Assembly (NCBI RefSeq): GCF_001280085.1
Contig: NZ_LGED01000035.1
Location: 1 to 64,000 of the forward strand
Source: Saccharothrix sp. NRRL B-16348
GTDB taxonomy: Bacteria > Actinomycetota > Actinomycetes > Mycobacteriales > Pseudonocardiaceae
Length of the DNA: 64,000 nt
Direction: 5' to 3'
Below the pieces are notes generated by a model. The model saw nothing but the letters and a program-made list of their open reading frames with translations, did not search any database and was not told where the DNA came from. Each line of letters opens with the position of its first letter. Position 1 is the stretch's first letter. Below, in pieces: positions 24,676 through 33,277 of the stretch. A program made the translations under genes and the position numbers.

Positions 24676-27546
24676 TCAGACGGTGGTCGTGGCGCGGGCG
24701 CGGGCCAGGCGTTCCCGCACCTGGTCCGACTCGGGGGTGCCCAGCTCGGTGAACAGCGCCAGCGCCCGCTGCCAGTGCGCCACCGCGCCGGGCAGCCCCT
24801 GCCGGTCGAACACCGTGGCCAGCCGGTCGTGCGCCACCGCCTGGTGGTACGGGCTCGCCGCGGCCGACGCGACCGACAGCGCCGTGCGCGCCGACGTGAC
24901 GGCCTCCGCGCCCTCGCCCGACTCCAGCAGCACCATCGCGAGGTCCGTGTGGCAGGTCGACTCACCGCACTGCTCGCCGACCTCCCGGTACATCGTCACG
25001 GCCGCCCGCAGCCAGCCCTTCGCCTCGTCGTAGCGGCGCGACGCCAGGTGCAGCAGCCCGAGGTTGTGGTGCGCGTTCGCCTCGGCCCACCGCGAACCGG
25101 CCGCCCGGCTGACCTCCAGCGCCTCCCGGTACAGGGCCTCCGACTCGTCGACCCGGCCCCGGAACTGCAGCATGTCCGCGACCGTGGTCAGGGCTCTGGC
25201 CTGCGCGTTCACGTCGCCGGACGCCCGCGCCACCTCCAACGCCTCGCGATGCCGGGCCAGGGACTCGTCCGTCCGCTGGAACTGGGCCAGCGCGATGCCC
25301 AGGTTGAACAGCATCACGAACCTCGCCTCGGGGTCGCCGAGGGTGGTGGCCGCCTCCAGCGCGGCCTCCGTGGTGCGCAGCCACGTCGTCCGGTCCGCCC
25401 GCATCCAGAGGAACCGGGACAGCGTGTACGGCAGCTGCCAGGCGTGCACCAGCCACTTCGGGTCCGAACCGGGCGCGGCGGCCAGCTCGGCGGCGGCGAT
25501 GATGTTGCCCTGCTCGGCGTCCAGCCAGGCGATCGCCTCCGGCGAGCCGGTCAGCTTCGGCACCTCCACCGGCACGTGCTCGGGCGCGACCCGCACGCTG
25601 CTGCCGCGCGTCACCGGCAGCCGGCCGTCGGCCAGGTCCGCGCAGTGCAGGTAGTAGTCGAGCATCCGGCTGGTCGCCTCGTGCCGCTCGGGCGCGGGCA
25701 GCTCGGCGGCCAGCGTCCGCATGTAGACGCGCACCAGGTCGTGCGCCCCGTACCGGCCGGGCTCGTTGACCGACAGCAGGTTCGCCGCCGTCAACGCGTC
25801 CAGCGCGCGCTGCGCGTCACCGACCCGCACCTGCGCCATGGCGGCCACCACGGACGCCGTCACGTCCGGGCCGGGGTGCAGGCCGAGCAGCGCCAGCAGG
25901 CGCGCGGGCAGCGGCGACAGGGCCCTCCGCGACGCGTCCAGCGCCGCGCGCACCGTCGAGTCCTCGTCCTCCAGGCCGAGGGCGGCCAGCCGGCCGTGCT
26001 CGTCGTCCAGCTCGGCGACGAGTTCGGCCACCCGCAACGTCGGCGCGACCGCCAGCCGGGCCGCCGCGATCCGCAGCGCCAAGGGCAGCCCGTCGCACAG
26101 CACGGCCAGCCTGCGCAGCGCGGCGGCCTCCGTGGCGTCCCGGCCGGCGACCCGGCTCACCACGGCCACCGAGGCGTCCGGGTCCAGCATGTCCAGCTCG
26201 ACCAGCCGCGCCTCGGCGTGCGCGACCAGGCCGACCAACCGCCGGCGGGACGTCACCAGCACGCACGACGGCGGTCCGGGCAGCAGCGGCAGCAGCTCGG
26301 TCGAGCCGCGGGCGTTGTCCAGCATCACCACCATGCGGCGGTCCGCGATGAGCGTGCGGAACAGCGCCGACCGCTCCTCGACCGTGACCGGGATGTCCGG
26401 CGACGGCACGCCCAGCGTGCGCAGGAACCGGCTCAGCACCTCGCCCGCGCCCAGCGGCTCCTGGTTCGGGTCGTAGCCGTGCAGGTCGACGTACAGCTGG
26501 CCGTCCGGGAAGTCCTCGCGCACGCGTTGCGCCCAGTGCAGGGCCAGCGCGGTCTTGCCGACGCCGGCGGGGCCCGTGACGACGAGGACCAGCCCGCCCT
26601 CCGGGTAGGACGCCAGCAGGCCGTCCAGGCGCTTCAGCTCGTCGTCACGGCCGATCAGGGACGCCGAGACGCGCGGCAGCTGCGCGGGCGTGATGGCGGG
26701 CGAGGACTCGCCGACCGGGCGCACCGCCATCGGCCGGGTCGGGCGTTCGGGTTCCGGGTTCTCCCCCGCCAGCACGGCCTGCTGGAGCTTGCGCAGCTCC
26801 GGGCCCGGCTCGACGCCCAGCTCCTCCACCAGCACCCGGCGTGCCTCGCGGTAGACGGCCAGCGCCTCGGCCTGCCGTCCCGCCTGGCACAGCGCGCGCA
26901 TCAGCAGGCCGTGCCCGCGTTCCCGGAGGGGGTGTTCGCCGACCAGGGTGGTCAGGGACGGCACCAGCTCCGCGCCGCGGCCGATCAGGAGCAGCAGCTC
27001 GGCCCGTTCCTCCAGCACCGCGAGCCTGCGTTCGACCAGCCGGCCGCGCTCCACCTCGGCGAACAGGCCCGCGACACCGCCGAGCGGCTCGCCGCGCCAC
27101 AGGCCGAGCGCCTCGTCCAGCGCCGTGGCCGCCGCGATCAGGTCGCCGGACGCGCGCAGCCGGGCCGCCGACACCACGCCCCGCTCGAACTCGTCCAGGT
27201 CCACCTGCTGAGGGTCGACCCGGAGCAGGTAGCCGTCGCCGACCGAGGTCAGCAGCTCGGCCGGGGCGCGGCGGGCGCGGCTGGGCTCCAGCGCGCGGCG
27301 CAGCCCGGCCACGTAGGTCTGCACCAGGTTGACCGCGCTGGTCGGCGTGTTGTCGCCCCAGACGGCCTCGATGATCTGGTCGCGGCTGACCGGCGTGTTG
27401 CGGGCCAGCAGCAGCACCGCCAGCACGGCACGCTGCTTGGCGGCGCCGAGGTCGACCTCCCCGCCGCCGCGCACCGCCCGGAGCAGGCCGAGCACCTCGA
27501 ACCGCAAGCGCTCCCCGCCGCCGTCTGCCACCGACCGATCCTTCAC
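24676..27546 (-). CDS. SARP/AfsR-type transcriptional regulator
   Basis: A 956-residue AfsR-like regulator. Its order is an OmpR-type winged helix (about 15-105, with LLLARNTPVSRDQIIEAVWG), a bacterial transcriptional activation domain (about 115-265), an NB-ARC ATPase with Walker A GPAGVGKTAL near 330, and a C-terminal set of TPR repeats (about 690-940). Such proteins activate antibiotic or morphological genes and integrate ATP or phosphorylation signals. No biosynthetic cluster surrounds it; the nearest gene downstream on the same strand is the chitinase, 111 nt away with its own promoter. The GTG start at 27546 has only a weak ribosome site. Confidence 0.9.
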   Translation of the reverse strand: MKDRSVADGGGERLRFEVLGLLRAVRGGGEVDLGAAKQRAVLAVLLLARNTPVSRDQIIEAVWGDNTPTSAVNLVQTYVAGLRRALEPSRARRAPAELLTSVGDGYLLRVDPQQVDLDEFERGVVSAARLRASGDLIAAATALDEALGLWRGEPLGGVAGLFAEVERGRLVERRLAVLEERAELLLLIGRGAELVPSLTTLVGEHPLRERGHGLLMRALCQAGRQAEALAVYREARRVLVEELGVEPGPELRKLQQAVLAGENPEPERPTRPMAVRPVGESSPAITPAQLPRVSASLIGRDDELKRLDGLLASYPEGGLVLVVTGPAGVGKTALALHWAQRVREDFPDGQLYVDLHGYDPNQEPLGAGEVLSRFLRTLGVPSPDIPVTVEERSALFRTLIADRRMVVMLDNARGSTELLPLLPGPPSCVLVTSRRRLVGLVAHAEARLVELDMLDPDASVAVVSRVAGRDATEAAALRRLAVLCDGLPLALRIAAARLAVAPTLRVAELVAELDDEHGRLAALGLEDEDSTVRAALDASRRALSPLPARLLALLGLHPGPDVTASVVAAMAQVRVGDAQRALDALTAANLLSVNEPGRYGAHDLVRVYMRTLAAELPAPERHEATSRMLDYYLHCADLADGRLPVTRGSSVRVAPEHVPVEVPKLTGSPEAIAWLDAEQGNIIAAAELAAAPGSDPKWLVHAWQLPYTLSRFLWMRADRTTWLRTTEAALEAATTLGDPEARFVMLFNLGIALAQFQRTDESLARHREALEVARASGDVNAQARALTTVADMLQFRGRVDESEALYREALEVSRAAGSRWAEANAHHNLGLLHLASRRYDEAKGWLRAAVTMYREVGEQCGESTCHTDLAMVLLESGEGAEAVTSARTALSVASAAASPYHQAVAHDRLATVFDRQGLPGAVAHWQRALALFTELGTPESDQVRERLARARATTTV

Positions 27547-27680
27547 CGAACGTTGAGCCCCAGACGGAGCCTAGGAGATCACTTCAGTCCGGCTCCAGTC
27601 GTCCTGTAGCCGCATTCTTACGCTAAGCGTGTCCGATCAACCACACAGGGCGAACCCCGGTGGGACAGGTTGGACCAGAC

Positions 27681-27890
27681 AGCGGAACATCCGCTGCTCT
27701 CCCTGAACGACGAGGGCAGGCCGGCGTGCAAGGGGCATCCAGCCCGCGGCGGCGGAACGCCGGCCCGCCCTCGTCCCCTTCTCCACCCGGAGACGGGTCA
27801 TCCGGTAGGGGATGACCCACCTCCATTGCCCTCCCCCCAGTCGAAGGGGCCGCATCCGGGACCGAACCCCCGGACGCGGCCCCTTCGACT
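27681..27890 (-). ncRNA. Hairpin-rich non-coding stretch, candidate structured RNA
   Basis: Four stems follow one another: 27681-27695 (5 bp), 27709-27775 (18 bp, one mismatch), 27795-27818 (9 bp, perfect, 6-nt loop) and 27839-27890 (22 bp, one mismatch, 7-nt loop). This is far denser than a simple terminator. The 655-bp gap 27547-28201 between DedA and the SARP gene holds no convincing ORF. On the minus strand the stretch could be a leader of the SARP gene, a separate small RNA or the end of the dedA transcript. It matches no RNA family I know, so strand and type are tentative. Confidence 0.4.
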
Positions 27891-27988
27891 ATGCGCGGGC
27901 CGAACGACGCGCGGACCAGGGATGTGCGGGCCGGTGGCAGGCGGCCGGCATCACGCCCAGCGGCCGGCCTCCGTCAAGCGACCGCACC

Positions 27989-28064
27989 AGGCCGAGCAAC
28001 TGGTCTCGGCGCAGGCGGCCGGCGGGAGGCCGAGCAGCTGGTCTCGGCCCAGGCAGCCTGCGGG
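27989..28064. repeat. 38-bp tandem duplication
   Basis: Two adjacent 38-bp copies agree at 34 positions, and a decayed third copy may follow. A period of 38 is not a multiple of three, which argues against coding. The flanking part of the gap to 28201 shows only similar low-complexity GC-rich sequence. Confidence 0.6.
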
Positions 28065-28201
28065 CGGCCGAGCGGTCAGTCCGCAGGCCGGTCCCGACCC
28101 CAGCGGCCAACCCGAGGCCAAGCGACCATTCCGCCGGCCGACCCCAGCGCCCAACGGCGATCAGAGGGCCGGTGACCGCGGCCGTCCCCAGTGCCTCCTG
28201 G

Positions 28202-28849
28202 CTAGGCGACCTCCTCCAGCTCACGCGGCTCGCCGGCCTTCGCCGCCTTGCGCCGCCGGCGCAGCACCACCACGACGCCGACCACGACCGCGATGCCCAT
28301 CAAGCCCCACATCGCGCCGTTGAACACCGACTCGATGTACTTCGCCGACGCGCCCGCGGCCGAGCCGATGCCGATGTGCAGCGCCGACCAGCTCACCGCG
28401 CCCGCGATCGACGCGGGCAGGAACCGGCGGTACTCCAGCTTCGACGCGCCCGCCGACGCGGGCACCAGGGTCCGCACCACCGGCATGAACCGGGCGAAGA
28501 ACACCGCCCACGCGCCACGCTTGCGCAGCAGCGCCCCCGCCTTGTCCCAGTGCTCCTGGCCGAGCTTGCGCACCACCTTGCTGTCCCGCAGCCGGTCGCC
28601 GTACCGGCGGCCGAGGAGGTAGCCGATGCTGTCGCCCGCCACCGCGCACACCGACACGACCAGCCACATGACCAGGAACCGGGGCACGCTGGTGACCGTC
28701 GTGGCGGCCAGCAGCAACGCGCTCTCGCCCGGCGCGATGAAGCCCACGCCCAGCGTGCACTCCGCCAACGTCAACCCGCCCGTCACCGCGAGCACTGCGG
28801 GCTGCGGCAGACCGGCGAGCCCCTCCAGGGCGTCGGTCAGCAAGGCCAT
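28202..28849 (-). CDS. DedA-family membrane protein
   Basis: A 215-residue integral membrane protein of the DedA/SNARE-associated (VTT) superfamily. Family marks are FIAPGESALLLAA in the first re-entrant region, GDSIGYLLGRRYG, and the conserved FARFMPVVRTLVP with its essential Arg residues. Recent work shows DedA proteins flip undecaprenyl-phosphate or phosphatidyl lipids across the membrane and support envelope integrity. The C-terminus is a basic cytoplasmic tail. The gene stands alone between two non-coding gaps, with the ATG at 28849. Confidence 0.9.
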   Translation of the reverse strand: MALLTDALEGLAGLPQPAVLAVTGGLTLAECTLGVGFIAPGESALLLAATTVTSVPRFLVMWLVVSVCAVAGDSIGYLLGRRYGDRLRDSKVVRKLGQEHWDKAGALLRKRGAWAVFFARFMPVVRTLVPASAGASKLEYRRFLPASIAGAVSWSALHIGIGSAAGASAKYIESVFNGAMWGLMGIAVVVGVVVVLRRRRKAAKAGEPRELEEVA

Positions 28850-28987
28850 GGTGTATCCCCCTGTGGATCATGACGAGCACTCGGAGTGCAGGCTAAGGGG
28901 AGTCCACCGCAAACACGCGGGCGGGCGCATCGGACCGGGGTCTGACCGGCCGCCAGACCATGGTCGTACGGGAAGGTGGTCGAAAGT

Positions 28988-29015
28988 CGGGGACGCGCCC
29001 TAAGGCACGTCCCCG
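28988..29015. terminator. Terminator after the DUF397 gene
   Basis: A 12-bp stem with one mismatch (28988-28999 with 29004-29015) and a 4-nt loop, 18 nt beyond the DUF397 stop on the minus strand. The remaining gap up to the DedA start shows no gene. Confidence 0.7.
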
Positions 29016-29033
29016 AGGTGAACGGACCGGCGG

Positions 29034-29225
29034 TCAGAGGGCGTCGAATGCGCCGTTCTTCGCGGCGCCGACGAATCGGGACCACTGCGCGAAACCGAAG
29101 TCCAACCCGCCGCGCGCCCGGTCCTTCGAATCACGCACACCGGCCCCGTTCTGGTCGAGCGCGATTTCCACGCACTCCGGACCACCCGCGGACGACCGCG
29201 TGCTCTTGCGCCACTGGCGTTGCAT
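29034..29225 (-). CDS. DUF397-domain small protein
   Basis: A 63-residue DUF397 protein with the family marks WRKSTRSS, CVEIAL, VRDSKDR and the closing WSRFVGAAKNGAFD. Members are nearly always encoded beside an XRE regulator with a DUF5753 domain, as here, 17 nt downstream. In Streptomyces such pairs (BldB/AbaA-like, Scr1/Scr2) behave as regulator and partner and affect development and antibiotic production; some act like toxin and antitoxin. The region is less GC-rich than its neighbours, consistent with mobile accessory genes. Confidence 0.9.
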   Translation of the reverse strand: MQRQWRKSTRSSAGGPECVEIALDQNGAGVRDSKDRARGGLDFGFAQWSRFVGAAKNGAFDAL

Positions 29226-29242
29226 GGCAGTTCACCTCGGAT

Positions 29243-30091
29243 TCAGGCGAGCTCGCGCGCCACCCGCCCGATCAGCGCGGACGATGCATCCGGGTCGAGC
29301 GATTCGGCGCTGAGCCGTGCGAACATGTCGGCATACCTGGCGACGTCCGAAGGCTCTTCCCAATAGACGTCGCCCTTCGGACTTTCGATGTATACCACGG
29401 CCGGATCCGACTGATCGGGAAACGACAGGATGACGAACGGACCGTCCATCGCAGCGTGACCGCCCGCCTCGAAAGAGGCCACCTGGAGAGTGATATTCGG
29501 CAGTTTTCCGACCTCGTTGAGTCGCGCCAACTGCTCGGCCATCACCTCCGGGCCGCCTACCAACCTCCGCAAGGCTGCCTCGTCCACGACCACGTGCAGG
29601 CACAGCGGGTCGTCCGCCAGCAGCAGCGCCTGGCGCGCCTTGCGCAGCTCGACCCGGCGGTCCACCTCGGCCGGCGCGGCGTCCGGCAGCACGGCCCGGA
29701 TCAACGCCCTGGTGTACGCCTCGGACTGGAGCAGCCCCGGCACCATGAGGCCCTGGTAGGTGCGCACCCACTCGGCGTCGGCCTCGAACCCGACGTAGCG
29801 GCCGGGCGCGATGTCGCCGAACTCGTCCCACCACGCCCGGCGCCGCGCGTCACGGGCCAGCTGCACGAGCCCTTCGGCCGTGGCCGGGTCGGCGCCGTAG
29901 GCCGACAGCATGTCGCGGACGTCGCGCGGTGTGACGCCGACGCGGCCGGTCTCGATGCGGCTGATCTTGGACGCCGAGCACTCCAGCCGCTCCGCGACGT
30001 CCTCGATGGTGAGGTCGGCCGCCTCGCGCAGCCTCCGCAGCTCGCTGACCAGCCGTCGCTTGCGCAGCGTCGGGCTGCTGCCCCGTGGCAT
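29243..30091 (-). CDS. XRE-family regulator with DUF5753 (Scr1-like)
   Basis: A 282-residue cytosolic regulator. Residues 10-70 form the helix-turn-helix (LRRLREAADLTIEDVAERL, then CSASKISRIETGR). The remaining 200 residues are the DUF5753 domain, with EADAEWVRTYQGLMVPGLLQ and VDEAALRRLVGG. It is the usual partner of the DUF397 protein encoded next. The ATG at 30091 has AAAGG about 8 nt upstream; a longer frame to 30232 crosses the promoter region and is not credible. It is divergent from the zinc-ribbon-like gene at 30259, which may share its control. Confidence 0.9.
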   Translation of the reverse strand: MPRGSSPTLRKRRLVSELRRLREAADLTIEDVAERLECSASKISRIETGRVGVTPRDVRDMLSAYGADPATAEGLVQLARDARRRAWWDEFGDIAPGRYVGFEADAEWVRTYQGLMVPGLLQSEAYTRALIRAVLPDAAPAEVDRRVELRKARQALLLADDPLCLHVVVDEAALRRLVGGPEVMAEQLARLNEVGKLPNITLQVASFEAGGHAAMDGPFVILSFPDQSDPAVVYIESPKGDVYWEEPSDVARYADMFARLSAESLDPDASSALIGRVARELA

Positions 30092-30258
30092 CCGGACACC
30101 TTTCGTCGACGGCCCCGACCCGGGGGCCGCAGCCCAGTCTGTGGCCGGGCGCTGATGGAGCAAAGTGACGTCATCCATTCGTGTACTGCAACTTGCAGAC
30201 GGCCGGACGCGGTAACAGGCTGCGTGGAGCACACCGCCCCAGGGAAGGAGCGCTGAAG

Positions 30259-30582
30259 GTGTCCACCACCGTCTTCAGCCAGCTCGACCGGTCCCTCCGA
30301 GAACACCTGGCCACGCTGGTCCGCCTCGCGTCGACCGGCGACGACGAGACGGCGGTCGAGCTGGCCCGCTGCGAACTGCCCAGGGTGGTGACCGCGGTCA
30401 AGGCGCTGCTGGACGAGCACACGCCCGACGAGCACGGCCGCTGCCCCACGTGCCGCACCCGCCGCTGGAGCCGCCGCCTGCCCTCGCCGTGCCGGGCGTA
30501 CCTCGGCGCGCAGCTGGCGCTGACGGTGGGCGGCGACGAGCCGTCCGGCAACCACCGCAAGCACCTGCGCAGCGTCGGTTAG
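30259..30582 (+). CDS. Small protein with zinc-ribbon-like CxxC motif
   Basis: A 107-residue protein. The first 60 residues are helical (LDRSLREHLATLVRLAS), and the middle holds CPTCRTRRW followed by SPC, which could bind zinc with a nearby His. I know similar uncharacterised actinobacterial proteins encoded next to XRE/DUF397 pairs, but no function. The GTG at 30259 has AAGGAG 8 nt upstream. It is divergent from the XRE gene across 167 bp, suggesting a shared control region and possibly a three-part regulatory module. Confidence 0.7.
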   Translation: MSTTVFSQLDRSLREHLATLVRLASTGDDETAVELARCELPRVVTAVKALLDEHTPDEHGRCPTCRTRRWSRRLPSPCRAYLGAQLALTVGGDEPSGNHRKHLRSVG

Positions 30583-30713
30583 CCCCAGCCCGGTCGGGCG
30601 ACGCGCCTCCCCCGCAATCGAGCCCCACCAGCGCCGCCCGACCCGATCCGAGCCGATGGAGAACCGGCCCCGCGCCCCCGACCGGGACCGGTTCGGCGTC
30701 GAGGCTCGGCACG

Positions 30714-30746
30714 GGGTGGTCGGTCCGGTGAGGGGGCCGACCACCC
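30714..30746. terminator. Terminator between convergent genes
   Basis: A perfect 10-bp stem (30714-30723 with 30737-30746) with a 13-nt loop, between the stops at 30582 (plus) and 30757 (minus). Confidence 0.75.
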
Positions 30747-30756
30747 TGTGGTGAAC

Positions 30757-32961
30757 TCAGACGCAGACGGGCTCGAGGCCGTCCCGCTCCGGGTCCACCA
30801 GGTACACGCGCGCCGCCGAGATGTCGAAGTACATGCCGACCAGGCGCAGCGACCGCGTGGCCACCGCCTCCCGCACGCTCGGGTACGCCATCAGGTTGTC
30901 CAACTGCTGCGCCACGTTCGCCACCGACAGCCGTTCCACCACCGGCAGGTCGGACTCGCCCGCGTGGAACCGGATCAGGCTCGGCTCGACCGCCTTGAGC
31001 CACGTGTGCAGCTGCGTGCCCGGCCGGGTCGAGCCGTGCACCACCGCCTTCATCGCGCCGCAGTCCGAGTGCCCGCACACCGCGATCGTCTCGACCGCCA
31101 GCACCTCCACCGCGTACTCGATCGCCGCGCCGATCGAGTCGTCGCCGTCCAGCGGCACCAGGTTGCCGATGTTGCGCACGCAGAACAGGTCGCCCGGACC
31201 GCTCGTGGTGATCAGGTTGGGCACCACGCGGGAGTCGGCACACGTGATGAACAGCTGGCGCGGGCGTTGGCCTCGCGCGGCCAGCTCCGCCAGGAACGGG
31301 CGGACCAACGGCGCGGTGCTGCGCTCGAACTCGCGCATGCCGCGGATCATCGGGTCGGCGTCCGCGCGCGGCCGGGGCACGGTGACGTGCCGGTGGCGCT
31401 GCCAGTGCGACCACGGCGCGAACCACCTCGGCAGCGGCGACAGCGGCGTCTTGCGCAGCGCGGGTATCCCCTTCATGGCCTTGCTGAACCAGGTGTCGTG
31501 CACCTCGTCCACCTCGACGTGGCCGCCCAGCCGCTCGTAGCCGACCCGCCAGTCGTCGATCACCTCGTACGCGGCGTGGTCGAGGAAGTCGATGTGCAGC
31601 TCCAGCACCACGCGCTGCCCCAACGGGATGGCGCGCAGCCCGCGCACCAGCCGCCCGGCGCCCAGGAACACCAGCGAGCCGCGGATCACCACGCGCACAC
31701 CGTCCGGCTCCTGCTCGATCCGCACCGACGACCGGGTCAGCCGGTGCAGCGACCGCAGCGCCGCCGCCGCGACACCCAGCAGCACGCCTTCCACCAGCCC
31801 GAGCGCCACCACGCCCACCGCGGTGACCGCGTACGCGGAGAACTCGCCGTGCCGCCACAACGCCCTCATCCGACGCACGCTGACCAGCCGCGCGCCCACC
31901 ACCAGCAGCACGCCGCCCAACGCCGCCAACGGGATCAGCTCGAGCACCCAGCCGAGCGCGAGCACGAACACCGCGATCCACAAGCCGTGCAGCACGGTCG
32001 ACGCACGGGTGCGCGCGCCCGCGGTGACGTTGGTCGAGCTGCGCACGATCACGCCGGTCACCGGCAGCCCGCCGAGCGCGCCCGCGACCGCGTTGGCCGT
32101 GCCCTGGGCGACCAGCTCGCGGTCGAGGTCGGCGCGCGGCCCGTCGTGCAGCTTGTCGACCGCCACCGCGGACAGCATCGACTCGACGCTCGCCACCACG
32201 GCCACGGTCAGCACCGCGAACACGACCGCGCCGAAACCGCCGGACGGGAACTGCGGCAGCACGACCTGGCCGAGCGGGTCGTCGGGCAGGTCGACCCGCG
32301 GCACGTCGAACCCGACCGTGGCGAGCGTCGCCACCAGCACGGCCACCAGCGGCGCGGGCACGACCGACGCGCGCGGCACCCGCGGCCACAGCACGAGCGC
32401 CGCCACGGCGAGCGCGCCGACCAGCAGGGCGGGCCACCGGACCTCGGTGGTGACCAGCCGGGCGAGGTTGTCGAACACGGACGTGGCCGCCGTGCCGCCG
32501 AGGACGACGGCGAGCTGCCCGATCGCGATGCTCAAGCCGATGCCGGCGAGCATCCCGTGCACCACGGCGGGCGAGAGGGACAGCGCGACCCGGCCGAGCC
32601 GGCACAGGCCGAACGCGATCTGCACGGCGCCCGCGGCGAGCGTGATGGCCGCCGTCGCGGCCCAGCCGTACTCGGCGATGAGGCCCGCGGTGATCACCAC
32701 CATGCCCGCCGCGGGCCCGCTGACCTGCAACGGCGCGCCGGACAACGCGCCCGCCACGACACCGCCCACGACGGCGGAGATCAGGCCGGCCATCAGCGGC
32801 GCGCCGGTCGCGGCGGCGATGCCGAGCGAGAGCGGCACGGCGATCAGGAACACCACGACGGAGGCGGGCAGGTCGTGCCGCAGCACGGCCGCGAGTCCGC
32901 CCGGAGGGCCTGCCGTGGTGTGCTCGCCCGCGTGGGACTTGTTGGGGCGCGGTCGGTTCAT
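30757..32961 (-). CDS. SulP anion transporter fused to beta-carbonic anhydrase
   Basis: A 734-residue bifunctional membrane protein. Residues 25-400 form a SulP transporter core (LPASVVVFLIAVPLSLGIA, and VSGPAAGMVV in the substrate site). A STAS-like domain follows at about 410-495. Residues 540-734 are a beta-carbonic anhydrase with zinc ligands in ITCADSR near 577 and CGHSDCG near 630. Fusions of this type (for example Rv3273 of M. tuberculosis) are thought to import bicarbonate and interconvert it with CO2. The substrate is inferred, since SulP proteins also carry sulfate. A 28-codon ORF and several repeats lie in the 316-bp gap upstream, pointing to specific control. Confidence 0.92.
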   Translation of the reverse strand: MNRPRPNKSHAGEHTTAGPPGGLAAVLRHDLPASVVVFLIAVPLSLGIAAATGAPLMAGLISAVVGGVVAGALSGAPLQVSGPAAGMVVITAGLIAEYGWAATAAITLAAGAVQIAFGLCRLGRVALSLSPAVVHGMLAGIGLSIAIGQLAVVLGGTAATSVFDNLARLVTTEVRWPALLVGALAVAALVLWPRVPRASVVPAPLVAVLVATLATVGFDVPRVDLPDDPLGQVVLPQFPSGGFGAVVFAVLTVAVVASVESMLSAVAVDKLHDGPRADLDRELVAQGTANAVAGALGGLPVTGVIVRSSTNVTAGARTRASTVLHGLWIAVFVLALGWVLELIPLAALGGVLLVVGARLVSVRRMRALWRHGEFSAYAVTAVGVVALGLVEGVLLGVAAAALRSLHRLTRSSVRIEQEPDGVRVVIRGSLVFLGAGRLVRGLRAIPLGQRVVLELHIDFLDHAAYEVIDDWRVGYERLGGHVEVDEVHDTWFSKAMKGIPALRKTPLSPLPRWFAPWSHWQRHRHVTVPRPRADADPMIRGMREFERSTAPLVRPFLAELAARGQRPRQLFITCADSRVVPNLITTSGPGDLFCVRNIGNLVPLDGDDSIGAAIEYAVEVLAVETIAVCGHSDCGAMKAVVHGSTRPGTQLHTWLKAVEPSLIRFHAGESDLPVVERLSVANVAQQLDNLMAYPSVREAVATRSLRLVGMYFDISAARVYLVDPERDGLEPVCV

Positions 32962-33034
32962 GTCGGGTCCTTTCGAGCGCGAGAGGTCGTCGCCCCGCGC
33001 GGCGCGCGGGGTGTCGTCGATCGCAGAGGGGTGC

Positions 33035-33121
33035 CTAGCGCCGTGCTAAGGGCGGCAGCAGGCGCGGCCAGAAGGCGTCGAGTCGGAACTCGGCCCCGGC
33101 GCGGTGGTGAGGGTTCGCCAC
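33035..33121 (-). CDS. 28-residue leader peptide before the SulP-carbonic anhydrase gene
   Basis: A 28-codon ORF starts with GTG and has GGAGG 7 nt upstream, a near-ideal ribosome site. The peptide begins MANPHHRAGAEF, has the centre FWPRLLPPL and ends ARR. It stops 73 nt before the transporter start. It is too short for a signal peptide and has no hydrophobic helix, so a cis-acting leader (attenuation by ribosome stalling, perhaps at the PPL stretch) is plausible. It contains no Cys, unlike known actinobacterial sulfur leaders. A stand-alone microprotein is the alternative. Confidence 0.5.
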   Translation of the reverse strand: MANPHHRAGAEFRLDAFWPRLLPPLARR

Positions 33122-33132
33122 GGTGGCACCTC

Positions 33133-33221
33133 CGTGTCGGCACAGGGGAACGTGTCGGCACAGCCCGCGTCGCACAGGTCGCGTCCACACCATGATGACT
33201 GAGGAAGTGTCAGGTCTGACA
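33133..33221. promoter_or_regulatory. Direct repeats and palindrome upstream of the leader ORF
   Basis: CGTGTCGGCACAG occurs at 33133-33145 and 33151-33163, 18 bp apart, with a shortened third copy at 33167-33177. Further upstream, TGTCAGGTCTGACA (33208-33221) is a perfect 14-bp palindrome. Both look like regulator-binding sites for the minus-strand transcript of the leader ORF and transporter. The cognate regulators are unknown. Confidence 0.5.
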
Positions 33222-33277
33222 GCGGTTCCACCCGGTCGTGTTGATCACGAGCGCGGTGGTCACCCCTGGTGACGGAC

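Noticed and set aside
24676..27546. SARP regulator as a sign of an antibiotic gene cluster here
   Set aside because: No polyketide, peptide or other biosynthetic genes lie within the window around it.
27671..27680. TGGACCAGAC as another dre site
   Set aside because: Only one half-site matches; the palindrome is broken.
27889..28224. A 111-codon ORF after dedA
   Set aside because: It runs through a 38-bp tandem repeat, starts inside dedA and has a composition explained by GC content.
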